From the NCBI RefSeq assembly GCF_009870125.1, contig NC_046679.1:31558001-31622000 (forward strand): a DNA stretch of 64,000 bases. The letters are read 5' to 3'. This stretch comes from Drosophila pseudoobscura (lineage: Eukaryota; Arthropoda; Insecta; Diptera; Drosophilidae). The notes beneath the pieces were generated by a model. The model worked only from the letters and a program-made list of their open reading frames with translations. It had not been told where the DNA came from and searched no databases. Each line of letters starts with the position of its first letter. Position 1 is the first letter of the stretch. Shown piece by piece: positions 53,977 through 64,000 of the stretch. The translations under genes and the position numbers were made by a program.

Positions 53977-56607
53977 AAAGAAGAAACACTGGAAGGCAGC
54001 AAAACTAGGAACATTATTAAAGAAAGTTCAAGGGGGTCAACGATTGCCATGTTGGAGTATCCAAAAGGTAAAATATAAATACGCAATTACTTGTTCTTTA
54101 AGACTGGAATTGTTTTAGTAAAAATTGGAACGGTCTTTTGCGGTTAAGGATCTGCTCAAATTGTGTAATATGGGGGAACTTTCCTAAGGGAATCCTACAC
54201 GATGTATACATGATGTAGCACTTGTGTGTTTCAAACTTTATAATTTTTAAGCTCTTTTGAAACGTTGAACGATGCTCCAAAAGGAAGGGGGGGGTGGGTT
54301 GGGGGGGAAGGGTCTCTATTGGTACTTGGGCCTTGTCTGGGAAAATGCAGAATGATTTTCCTTTGAGAGTCTGTATTTCTTATAGCTTAACTCTAATTTG
54401 TCTTCGTTTGAGAGATTTTGAGATTTAATATTGGACAGTTGCACAGGACTAGGAATTGTAAATTCTTGTAAAAAGAAAGCGACTATATGGACTAATTGAA
54501 AAAACTTAAAATTCATCAAAAATACTTAAAAAATTTTACAACAAAAATTCAATAAAAATACACTCATAAAAATTAAGCAATCTTATAGAAAATTGATCAA
54601 CTAAAATTATTTTTCTCTTAAAAATGAGCAATGGAAAATCTCTTTAAAGAGCAGTAAACTGTCCGGCACTGTACATATTTCTTAAATAATACCCCAGCTT
54701 GATATATTCTTTATTCAAAATAATTTCCTCTTAAAATTGGTGTCACTAAAAAGTTTTCCAGCTTAAATTTAACCAGCTTTAAGCGTATAACAAGGCCACC
54801 ATTTGTTTCGAAACTACTTATTATGATCTCCCTCTCGGTCACCCATTATATAGGCGAGAGCATAAGGCCATTTCTCATGCTTTGAAAAGTACATATTCCT
54901 CTCTAGAGGAAAAAACTTTTACCAAAACTCAAAGACTACACTTCATTTTTAAGTCGACGTGTCACCAGCTTTAAGGAGAAAAAGCCAGGAACAGCAGCAG
55001 AAGTGAAAATTTCTCTGCTGGTGGCTGGTGGGAGGTCTTCTGTTATGTGGTCAACCACTAGACCCCGAGCCGCCCTAATGTGTCCACATTTTAATTACCC
55101 TTGATGTTGAGTTGCCACCAAAAGGGGGGAAAAAACAAACGCAGAAGCAACAAAATGTTGAAGGATTCATGGAAACGCTCACTGCTTTCATAAATATTTC
55201 AAATGCCTACTCGGTCCCCCTCCCGCCTGGTGACAGCTCATTCTGCCACTTGACATTGCACTGGGGTATGTGGTGTAATTTCCATGGCAGCCACAGGATA
55301 CAGGACTCGACTCGCCCTGAATGTGCACGGATGAGACCAATGAGATGCGAGTGCGCCTCCAGAGGCGCGATAACAGCGAGAGACCTTTTCGCAGGTGGAC
55401 CGTGGACCCCACTTAGGACCTTTGCATTTTTAATGCTGATTCTGCCCATCGCCTTCGCCTGCTGGCAGTTTGAGAGCCACTTGCCTGTATCTATGCGACA
55501 ATGTGTCCGCCAATGTGTAACCAATGTCAATGGGCTGCCAAAAATAAATTCCAATTGTTCGGCCCGTTTTTGTGCCTTCTTTTATTTCTTTTGGCCCGGC
55601 ACAGCACACAAGTCGCAGTATTGATTCGGTAAAAGTCGCGCGCGAATTTCCTTTACAGCCTTCCGCCGCTTTGTGGATTTCACATTTTCCGAAAAGGAGT
55701 TGACTGTTGTACGCGACTCGCACAACTGAACTGCGGCAAGGTGAAAGCGAAATTCTGTTGCCTCTTGCCATATCACTCATACGCAGTGTTTGACCTACAT
55801 CCTGTAACCTATGTACGTGAGTGGAGGAGTGGCTGTAAGTGAGTGTAAGAGAGAGCTTTCGCATTGAGTGTGTTTTTTGTTTTTGATAGACTTTTGTTTA
55901 CGTTCTCTGCTATTTTTGGCGCCAAAATAGAACAACTGTTGCAGTGTGTGTTTACACAGCGCTGCACGGGGGTTGGGGTTGGAATACACCGCCACACGCC
56001 ACAGAACGCATATCTTACAGATGTTCAAAACAAGGCTAAAACAACATTAAATTTCTACTATTTTAGAAGAAACATTTTTCCATTTATACATATCTATTAT
56101 TATAAATTATTATTTAATGTTTACTACAAATAGGATTTTTGTTATATTTTACTACTTAATTTATATAAATTATAAATTATATTAATAACTTAAATTAATT
56201 AAATAGATCTCTCAATGTAAATTTCATCAGTTATTACATGTCATGTCATGTAAAAAAACCTTCAGCTAGCTCTCTGGAAGTATAAAAGCTCTCTCTCTCT
56301 CTCGCTCTCGCCCGATTGAAGTGCGTGTAGAGATTGAGTTTGTGGGTTCTTACAGCAGCGAAAAGAGGGGAATGTTCTGAACATTTTGGAGACTAAAATT
56401 TTTCAGACGCACTACAATTTAATCAACCGAATCATCCACATTTATTAATGCGTAACTAAAGTCTAGCTAATCTGTTTTTAGGATTGCAGCCTTTAAGTAT
56501 TTCAACCAATAAAAAATATAAAATGCTATATAAAATGGGGTTGATTTACTTAATTATAATCTTTGACAGTCTTCGGAAAATTTAAATTATTAGTAGAATA
56601 TTTTTGT
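53977..56607. other. single-copy spacer between the two 3.1-kb duplicates
   Basis: No recognised gene. The frame at 55112-55624 starts without an ATG in a good context and its product resembles nothing I know. There is a G-run at 54287-54305, CT repeats at 56287-56310, and an AT-rich tract at 56040-56220 containing the near-palindrome TTACATGTCATGTCATGTAA at about 56234. Confidence 0.5.
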
Positions 56608-59600
56608 TTACTATTTGGCTTTATTTTCTACTATTTTTTGTATTATCTTTTTGTATTCTTTAAGTAAGTGAAAACTCTCTATTTATGCAATTTCCACTCC
56701 CGCAGTCAATCAATTGGTATGCATTTTTTAATCAAAGTGTAGGTATTAAAATGATTGTAGTCCCTTTTCTCTGGTTTTGTGGGTAGATAATGTTCATATA
56801 TTGGCCGTTCAACTACCAATCCTCATAACTTACAAATTATGGTAATGTACACTAATGTTTGAGTGTTTTTATGAGGGTAAAAATGCAAAAACTTTAAGCT
56901 GTTAACTTTTTACACTTTCACTCGTCCTTTTAGTAGTATTAACACCAATGGAATGCGGGTATATCCCCCTGCACTTGACGTGTCTCCCTGTATGAAAAGA
57001 GCAAATCAAAAGCACACAAGCCCTTACAAAAAAAAAAAAAGAGTATCTTGCCTTAAACACATAGACAACACTTAAACCACCTGCACACATATACTATATA
57101 CATACACAGACATTGTCTGGCAGCAGGACAGGCATGGAGCTTCACAGAAGGACGTGCAGCGTGCGTTGACGTTGACGTTGCCGTTACCGCCGCCAGGCAA
57201 ATGCAGCCAAGGGTTCTCGGATGCACTTTCACCTTGTCAATTATCCGCATCCTCAATTCTCTGGATCAGCGGAAACACAGTCTCAATTGTTAATGACAAC
57301 ATTGTAAGCCTCGGGGAAATTTGTGAACTCGTTTGTGCATGTCGTCGGACATTCTTTTTCGGGCGTCTTGACTTCTTTGCGTCTTCATTTAATTGCTCTA
57401 TAAATATTTTATTTGCCCAACAATGATGTTACTTTGGCATTATGTGCTACCTGCTGCAGGGTTTGGAACTCTGAACCCTCCTATGGCCCTACCATAAAAC
57501 CCAATTCAAATCTAAACTGTGACAATTTCCAGCCCATCAACGACGACGGCGCCTTGGTTTTATTGAGCGAACAAAATATACAAATTGGAAATTTTTCTTT
57601 CTGTTTAGTTTTTTCGTAGCATCATTGGGTGTTGCAAGAAAATTGCGCCATACTCGCCTTTGATTTATGGAGCATGTCGTAGGAAAGGCAAGGAAAGGGG
57701 GGTTGGGGGGATTCAAACCTGAGACCCAACGAAGGTATAGCAGATGTGGAGCAGCAGGGCACTGAAGAGGCATCATTGATTGCAGGCAAACGGGCTTTAG
57801 ATACATTCAAAGAGCAGCAAATGAGGCCAGAATTGAATTAAATTCAATGGGTAATTCAAGTTCTTTCTGCTCTGTAATGCAATTAGACATTCTTGAGCAA
57901 TTGGTTTGATTTTAAGATAGGCGTGTGATTGATTTCAAGATGTGAAAGGGAAAGGTTACAGAGTCACATCTCAAAGAGGATTAAATACACTATTAATTAA
58001 GAAATAGAAAAAACAGCCAGCCCTGAAGCACGCAAGGGGAGCCTCTACTTTAGTTTGCTTTCAGAGCCATATCTGGCTGGGACATCTTTAATTTTCTCGT
58101 AAATTTTAATCACTTGGCTGAATCACAGCTGAGCGCACGTTTCAGCCATTTCAATGTTTAGGCAATAATGTCTGGCGACTCCCCAAAGACCTTAAAAGAA
58201 ACCTGCTCGGTTCTGACATGTTAAAAGGTTGCTTTTTGCACACTTTTTGGCTCAAAGACTGTTATACATATGCAGATGATGTTAAACGTAAAATGGCTGC
58301 AGGGATACATATAAAATGACTGAAATAGAAGCCTCCACAGGCCTCCACACTAGAGTGCAAATGAAAGTTTTTCCATTAAGTTATTCCTCCCATAGCCTCA
58401 GTGCCATTATTGGGCTTTGATATCAGGCCAAAGCCAAACCGTACTACCTACTGACCATAAGTACGATACTAATGGAATGGAGTGGAATGTCTCTGGCCTT
58501 ATGAATTATACACAAGTTGGACGGCACGCATCTTTTTTTCTTGTGTTGTGTTTGGTTATTGCCCCTGAAATGCCGACAATTCTCACCACAAAGGGTAACA
58601 CGCACGGAAATCGTTGATTGATGCAGTCAAAAACGAGGGGGAACGTTGTGAGTTGCTGCGTACACCGCAACTCTACATTTATACCCGATACTTAGTCAGT
58701 ATGGCTTTCCTCGGCAGACGCCGACAAAGAGTGCGTGCGAGGGAGACAGAAAATCAGTCTGAGCGTGACGTCGGGCGCTGCGTAGCCATTGCAAATTGAT
58801 TTGTTTCCTTTCGCTATAAAAATGATCTGATCTGATCCAGATTCAGCAATCTGATAGATATGGTCGTTATCTATGATTCTGCGTTTTTAGTTTTCTCAAA
58901 TCTGCAATATTGTGGATGCAACAGATTTTCGTTCTTTGTGTGGGCGGAAGGGGGTGGGGCGAAATTTTGAGATATACGTTTTATAGTGAGATCTAACAGA
59001 AGTGCGGATACCAAATTTGGTTACTCTAGCCTTAATAGTCTCTGAGATTTATGAATATCCCCAGATTTGCATTCTTTGCGGGGGCGGAAGGGGGTGTGGC
59101 GAAATTTTGAAACAAACTCGTCTCGGTCCGATATATTAGGAGTGTGGATACCAAATTTGGTTGCTCTAGCTTTTATAGTCTCTGAGATCTAGGCGCTAAT
59201 GTTTTACTCTAAGCAAAGCCGCCTATGCTACGTGTGTGTTAGAGAGAGACAGGGCGAGAAAAAATGAAATTGTTTTCTTGATGCTGGCTATAATAATAGA
59301 ACGATCCAAGTCAGATTCTGCAGTCTAAAAGATACGGTTATTCTCTACGATTCTGCATTTCTGCATTCTGCATCGTATCTTTAAAAATGTGGATGCCACA
59401 GATTTTTGTCCTTTGTGGGGGCGGAAGTGGGCGCGGCGAAGTTTTGAAATATTTTTGTATCAGTGACATATCACAGAAGTCTGGATCCAAAACATCGTTG
59501 CTCTAGCTCTTATAGTCTTTGAGCACTAGGCGCTAATAGGGACGGACCGACGGACGGACGGACAGACGGACGGACAAACAGATGAACAGACGGACAGACA

Positions 59601-59748
59601 GACAGTGCTCAATCGACTCGGTTATTGATGCTGATCAAGAATATGTATACTTTATGGGGTCGGAAACGATTCCTTCTGGACGTTACACACATCCATTTTC
59701 ACCACAAATCTAATATACCCCAATACTGGTTTGGAGTATCGGGTATAA
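56608..59748. repeat. 3.1-kb direct duplication, copy 2
   Basis: Counterpart of 50861-53976, offset by about 5.75 kb, in the same orientation. By eye the copies agree at well over nine bases in ten. Both contain the DINE-1-like element at the same relative site, so insertion preceded duplication. The right boundary of homology coincides with the element's end; beyond it come Polinton relics here and unrelated spacer in copy 1. Confidence 0.9.
58593..59748 (+). mobile_element. DINE-1/Helentron-like non-autonomous element, copy 2
   Basis: Same element as 52864-53976. It has a longer GACGGACAGACGG-type run (about 59541-59606). In this copy the ten bases AAGGGTAACA occur both at the left edge (58591-58600) and just past the right edge (59750-59759). 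This could be a target duplication, though it is too long for a Helitron, or a trace of the recombination that made the segmental duplication. Confidence 0.6.
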
Positions 59749-60139
59749 TAAGGGTAACAGAGCAAAGACGTGGATATAAAGAATAAAGAATATAAGGAAT
59801 GCTCTTTGAATCATAATCAGTCATATATTCAAGAAGTCAGCTGCATGATGCATGACAAAGAAATAATACTTTTTTTAATGCAATTCGAGGAGATGATCTG
59901 GAGGAAAAGGCGCTTCAGTACTCCAAGTTTAACTTTCATTATAAGCTATGCCCCTGGAGCATCCTTCAATTCGGATGGCTCCTTGTGATATTAAATTTGA
60001 GCATACAGTTGAATTGTGATGGTCTGCAGTTAGGTCAAATGCTAATATAAAACTATTTTTATCAAACATTTCCTTTGTAATTTGTAAGCCTCGATCATAA
60101 TGTTTTATTCCACTTGATCTCTAGAGCTTTGATCATTTT

Positions 60140-61045
60140 CAGAGTTCGAGAAATCAAACTCAAGTGCCTGCGACTTGTACTTGTACTCCATTAACGAATA
60201 GATTAAAGCGTTGAATTTTTAATGCCCGATTTCCAGAATATGATTGGTTTTTTTACCATGCAAAAAGCCAAAAATTCGGGAATGTATTATTTCCTGGATA
60301 TATTGAAAATGATTTTACTTGAACTTTGCTGTATAGATAAATAGCATTTTTAGTTTGTAAAACATGATCATGAGCCAATAAAATGCCCGGATTAATAGTT
60401 ATGTGGTTCATGAATAGTTGTGCCTCCAATATTTTAAGATTTGATTCAGTTTTAGATTCCATTAAATAAAATGATGTTTTTCCAATGTTAAAAGTAATCC
60501 TCAAATCTACAATATTTATAAGAAGTTTTGCTTGATTAAATCTATCTCCATGAACTTTTCCAAATGGTTCAACCTTATTACTGTTTTGAAAAATATTTTT
60601 GATGATAATGGATCCATAATTAGGATAATAGCCTTGAGTGGCTAAGTGACTTTCACTGTCATCACTACCATACTTTAAAATCTTTTGCAAATACGATCAA
60701 TAATGATAGTTATTATCACTCTGAGAAACCAAAATATTATTTAAATATACGGACGAACTTCTAAACATTGAATGCAAAATATTTTTCCCTACTCCAAAAT
60801 CGTTTCCTTCAATGTTGGCATTATCACTTTTTCTTAGTTGCACAACAAGTCTTAAGTAAACACTTGATAGGTCTCGATATGTTTCCCCATTTCCTAAGCA
60901 AACGAATTCAATTGAAGAAGCAATGTCCAACGAATCTATGGGTTAATATGAAACTTCTTCTGTTCTCAGAATAGAGCTTCTAGTAGGATGTGGCTCAAAG
61001 AGATCCAATTCGCTTTTCGTACATTCAATATGGGTGGTAATTTTG
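60140..61045 (-). pseudogene. broken Polinton/Maverick-type major capsid-like gene
   Basis: On the minus strand, several open pieces line up in order with the capsid-like family known from worm F54H12.2 and Polinton/adintovirus elements. They are an N-terminal KSELDLFEPHPTRSS motif; an IEFVCLGNGETYRDL segment; SVYLNNILVS; and LQKILKYGSDDSESHLATQG. A later HITINPGILLAHD and a YSGNRALKIQRFNLFVNG segment complete the order. The family forms the double jelly-roll capsid of these virus-like transposons. The gene is interrupted by stops near 60942, 60690 and 60240 and by frame changes, so it cannot encode an intact protein. Sequence beyond 60140 may hold more of its C-terminus but is too decayed. 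Family call is from remembered motifs. Confidence 0.65.
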
Positions 61046-61059
61046 ATTTAGAAAAAAAT

Positions 61060-61504
61060 GTCTATTAATTTCTTTGTTGATTTTTTTTTGTTTGGGTCTC
61101 AACTGCTTATGTTTGCGTCCTTCTTTAGATGATAAATGAGACAGTTTTTTTCTAGAACTTCTCATTTTATTATTTTACCTGCCCTATTTTAGCATCGGGT
61201 TAACTTATTAATGGCTTTATTTGACAGGTTTTGCAAAGCAATTTTACTTTGTTCTCGGATAATGGTTCTTAAAGGTTTTCGACCAAACTCATTTATTACT
61301 GCCTTTCCAGTCTCAGAAGCTGGGTTTTTAATAGCGTTTATCCCCGAAAGGAATAGTGGTTATATGTAATTAAAAAGAGCACTAAAAAAAATTCCCAATT
61401 CCTCTACCTTGTTGGATAACTCTGGGTGAAACATAAAGACTTCCTATATGATTCAACCCTCCTCCACACTCATTTAAATAATATTGTTGATAAGATTTCG
61501 TCAT
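61060..61504 (-). pseudogene. broken Polinton minor capsid-associated small-protein gene
   Basis: Immediately upstream of the capsid-like relic on the same strand, a short frame begins at 61504 with a Tyr/Gly-rich start (YYLNECGGGL) and QGRGIGNFF. A second frame continues with an Ala/Gly-Lys helix-like segment (NPASETGKAVINEFG), and a third with a very basic tail (RPKQKKINKEINR). This order, a GGG-L start, GHGIGSF-like motif, amphipathic segment and basic end just 5' of the major capsid gene, matches the small capsid-associated protein of Polintons as I remember it. Stops near 61382 and 61190 and frame changes show it is dead. Confidence 0.5.
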
Positions 61505-61599
61505 GGTGGTTATTTATACTCTGAATAAATTTCCATCTTTACATTATTATTTATAGCATTTCTTTTCGTTTTTTAAAGTGAAGGGTATGGGTAAGGGTG

Positions 61600-62460
61600 T
61601 TTAGGTGGTTTTAAAGTCCCCGAGAATCGAGGTGTTTTTAGCATAGACCAGCAGTTCCTGTGGCGTCCTTTTGGAGGCATCTTCCAGCGATGCCAGCACT
61701 GGGGCGCCCAGGTATCTCCTCCTTGCCCTTGAGAGAGCCGGACAGTAGCAGATAAGATGTTCCAGGGTTTCGACCCTGGGTTCATCACATTTCCTACAAC
61801 TGTCTCTGTTGGTGATGCCTAGCTTAGCTGCATGTGCAGCAGCCAGACAGTGACCTGTAAGTATTCCCATTAGCAATCTACAGTCTTTTCGTGGTAGGTG
61901 CAGTGGCTAAGTTTCTCGTTGCGTTCCTTGCACATTATCTTCGAGATTTTGCAGGTGGTGGTACTGTTCCACCTGTTATCAGTCTGTGTTCTAGCCTGCT
62001 TCTCTAGATCGCATTGTAGCGTTCTAAGGGAGACAGGCACGTTCTCGATTCTCCTATTCTCCAGCCCGACGCCTTCCTTAGCTAGTACGTCCGCCGCTTT
62101 GTTTGCTTCGATGCCCTGGTGGCTGGGAACCCAATAGATCCACACTGTCTTTGTCGTGCTTAGGATGTCTAATGCCTCCCTGCTCGCCAAGACACTTCTG
62201 GAACTGACCGCGGACGACTGCATGGATCTTATCGCCGCTTGGCTGTCGACGAATAGGTTGACCGCATCGTGTGCTCGTTCTGTTAGGAGAGCGACCTCCG
62301 CTGCCTTCCCGATGGCAAAAACTTCTGCCTGGAATTTGCTGCATTGGTCCGGTAGCTTATACGACAGCCTTATCTCAGGGTCTGTACAGTATAGGCCCGC
62401 TCCTACTCCTCCTTCCATCTTGGAGCCGTCTGTGTATATATTGAGGTGCTCAGTCTGTAA
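61600..62460 (-). mobile_element. LINE ORF2 3' end with RNase H domain (I/LOA-Bilbo type)
   Basis: Minus strand. The RNase H domain opens with LNIYTDGSK and GAGLY, then has FQAEVFAIGKA, LFVDSQAAI and WVPSHQGIEANKAADVLAK. The catalytic D, E, D and final D are all visible in these motifs. A C-terminal segment in another frame contains LTGHC, a zinc-type C-x2-C (SCRKCDEP), ETLEHLICYCPALSRARR and LGAP. RNase H after the reverse transcriptase is a feature of I and LOA/Bilbo/Trim LINEs. A frameshift near 61880 separates the halves, and no reverse transcriptase is present, so the copy is 5'-truncated and dead. Confidence 0.75.
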
Positions 62461-62599
62461 TTCCTACTTCCCATTCATCGTTCATGTTTTCAAGAATATT
62501 TACAATGTTTGTAAATGCACACTTAAAGTTATCTTGATATACATTTAACGAATCATTACTAAGTAATGTCACGAAAAACTCTGTTAAATTTACCATTTT

Positions 62600-62988
62600 T
62601 ATACCCGATACTCAAAATGAGTATTGGGGTATATTAGATTTGTGGTGAAAGTGGATGTGTGTAACGTCCAGAAGGAATCGTTTCCGACCCTATTGATCAG
62701 CATCAATAGCCGAGTCGATTGAGCATTGTCTGTCTGTCCGTCCGTCCGTCTGTCCGTCCCCTTCAGCGCCTAGTGCTCAAAGACTATAAGAGCTAGAGCA
62801 ACGATGTTTTGGATCCAGACTTCTGTGATATGTCACTGCTTCAAAAATATTTCAAAACTTTGCCCCGCCCACTTCCGCCCCCACAAAGGACGAAAATCTG
62901 TGGCATCCACATTTTTAAAGATACGATAAAACCAAAAACGCAGAATCGTAGAGAATGACCATATCTTTTAGACTGCAGAACCATTTCA
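62600..62988 (-). mobile_element. DINE-1-like fragment, inverted
   Basis: The reverse complement of the right-hand third of the elements at 52864 and 58593: ATACCCGATACTC end, GTAACGTCCAGAAGGAATCG, CAATAGCCGAGTCGATTGAG, a TCTGTCTGTCCGTCCG run, and CTGTGATATGTCACTGCTTC. It ends abruptly at about 62988, where BEL coding sequence begins. Confidence 0.7.
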
Positions 62989-62989
62989 G

Positions 62990-64000
62990 AACCGTTCAGT
63001 CAATTTGGTTCGAAGGACCATCATTTCTGAAAGAGGAAAAAGAAAACTGGCCCAAGAACGCTCATTTCGAACACTCCGATGGTCTTCAGCTGGAAAAGAG
63101 AAAGACTGTGGTCGGGCTGACCGCGGCTGTGCGAAGTTCGGAGCTGTTAGATGTCATCGAGGGATTCTCGTCACACCTCAAACTGCTTAGAGTGTTCGTG
63201 TATGTGTTCCGCTTTATAAGAAAATGTAAAGACCCAAGCCTAAAATTCGAAAAAACTATCTCACCGACCGAATACAATGAAGGCTTTTATAAAATTGTCG
63301 AAATCGTCCAGCATCACGAGTATCAAGGAGAAATCGAAAAGGTTAGGAAAGGATCTACAATTGGTCCTAGTCTTCAGCGGTTGAACCCATTCATCCATGA
63401 AGACACAGGGACTTGGTGTAACTTTTCGTTGTTGCGAGTGGGGGGGCGACTAGCCAAAGCTCCTATATCATACGATGCCAAGTTTCCTCTGCTTTTGCCT
63501 GAGCGCTCGCAATTCGTGCGAAGCTATATTCGTCATCTGCACCATTCGAATTTTCATGTCGGCCCACGAGCACTTGTGAGCATCCTTCGACAGAGAGTGT
63601 GGATAGTGAACGCTCAGGGGGTCTGCCGTCAGACAGTTCGATCATGTATGCGCTGTTTTAAATGCAAGCCTCGATTGCTGACGCAACTCATGGGGAATTT
63701 ACCCGCAGATCGACTCCGTGCTCTCCGCCCATTTTCAATTTGCGGCGTTGATTTTTGTGGACCAGTGCACACGACATTGAAAATTCGCGGAAGGCCCCCA
63801 TACAAGTCATACATTGAGCTTTTTGTTTGTTTTGCGTCCAAGGCGGTTCACCTAAAATGCGTTCATACCGCCGCGAGCTCCTCACATGGGAGGGCTATGG
63901 GAGGGCTATGGGAGGCAGGTGTAAGAACTGCCAAGAGCCTACTCCTACGGGCGGTAGGCAGCGCGCTCCTAACCGCCGAAGAACTCGCCACAGTCCTCGT
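62990..64000 (+). pseudogene. BEL/Pao LTR-retrotransposon pol fragment (integrase region), runs off the window
   Basis: One frame reads W-F-E-GP-x-FL and ENWP (post-RNase H linker, about 63000-63050). It continues through LLRVFVYVFRFIRKC (63180) to the integrase zinc-binding domain (about 63515-63665): HLHHSNFHVGP, ILRQRVWIVNA, CMRCFKCKP. Then comes the start of the integrase core, with ICGVDFCGP and RPPYKSYIELFVCFASKAVHL. The middle of the core, including the second catalytic Asp, is deleted: after VHL the frame changes directly to IPPRAPHMGGLWE. An 11-bp tandem duplication (63887-63908) follows, after which AGVRTAKSLLLRAVGSALL continues to the edge. Dead copy; the motif set is clearly BEL/Pao. 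Confidence 0.8.

Noticed and set aside
55112..55624. 170-residue plus-strand frame in the spacer
   Set aside because: Non-ATG start, no family resemblance, and an overlapping antisense frame equally open; likely chance.

Overview
This is a stretch of fly nuclear DNA, almost certainly Drosophila. It has large AT-rich non-coding spaces, many simple-sequence runs (CA, GA, CAG/CAA, poly-G), short introns with fly-type splice sites, and fly transposon relics. The gene set is BUD13 homolog, REPTOR, a U6 snRNA cluster and extended synaptotagmin (Esyt2). From memory, this matches the D. melanogaster 96A neighbourhood (CG13625, CG13624/REPTOR, the U6:96A genes, Esyt2/CG6643). Some transposon relics suggest an obscura-group relative, but the species cannot be fixed from sequence alone.

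Layout. 1-10 kb is intergenic: a 5'-truncated Jockey-clade LINE, AT-rich tandem duplications, a degenerate repeat cluster that ends in a 252-bp tandem duplication, and a piggyBac-like MITE. 10.2-12.0 kb holds the intronless BUD13 homolog (+). 12-33.5 kb is non-coding and probably includes the promoter(s), non-coding leader exon(s) and long leader intron of REPTOR. 33.6-36.3 kb holds the REPTOR coding exons (+), followed by a long 3' region. 39.4-41.0 kb carries three near-identical U6 snRNA genes (-), the third lying inside the last intron of Esyt2. 40.8-46.0 kb is Esyt2 (-), convergent with REPTOR; its extreme N-terminal exon was not found. 46-50 kb is probably Esyt2 upstream or leader-intron DNA. 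50.4-64 kb is a transposon-rich accessory region. It contains an AT minisatellite, a 3.1-kb direct duplication carrying a DINE-1/Helentron-like element, a broken Polinton/Maverick capsid gene block, an RNase H-type LINE 3' end, another DINE-1-like fragment, and a BEL/Pao pol fragment running off the right edge.

Functional links. BUD13 and U6 both serve pre-mRNA splicing. REPTOR is the bZIP factor that drives transcription when TORC1 is off. Esyt2 is an ER-plasma membrane tether and lipid-transfer protein.

Most notable observation. Esyt2 contains not one but three homologous, phase-matched candidate exons (86, 98 and 86 nt) for the C-terminal half of the C2A domain, including the third Ca2+-binding loop. 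Reading-frame arithmetic allows exactly one per transcript, so this looks like a three-way mutually exclusive exon cassette in a membrane-contact-site protein. Also notable are a U6 gene nested in the last Esyt2 intron, a 147-nt hairpin in the REPTOR leader intron, and the degraded Polinton capsid block.
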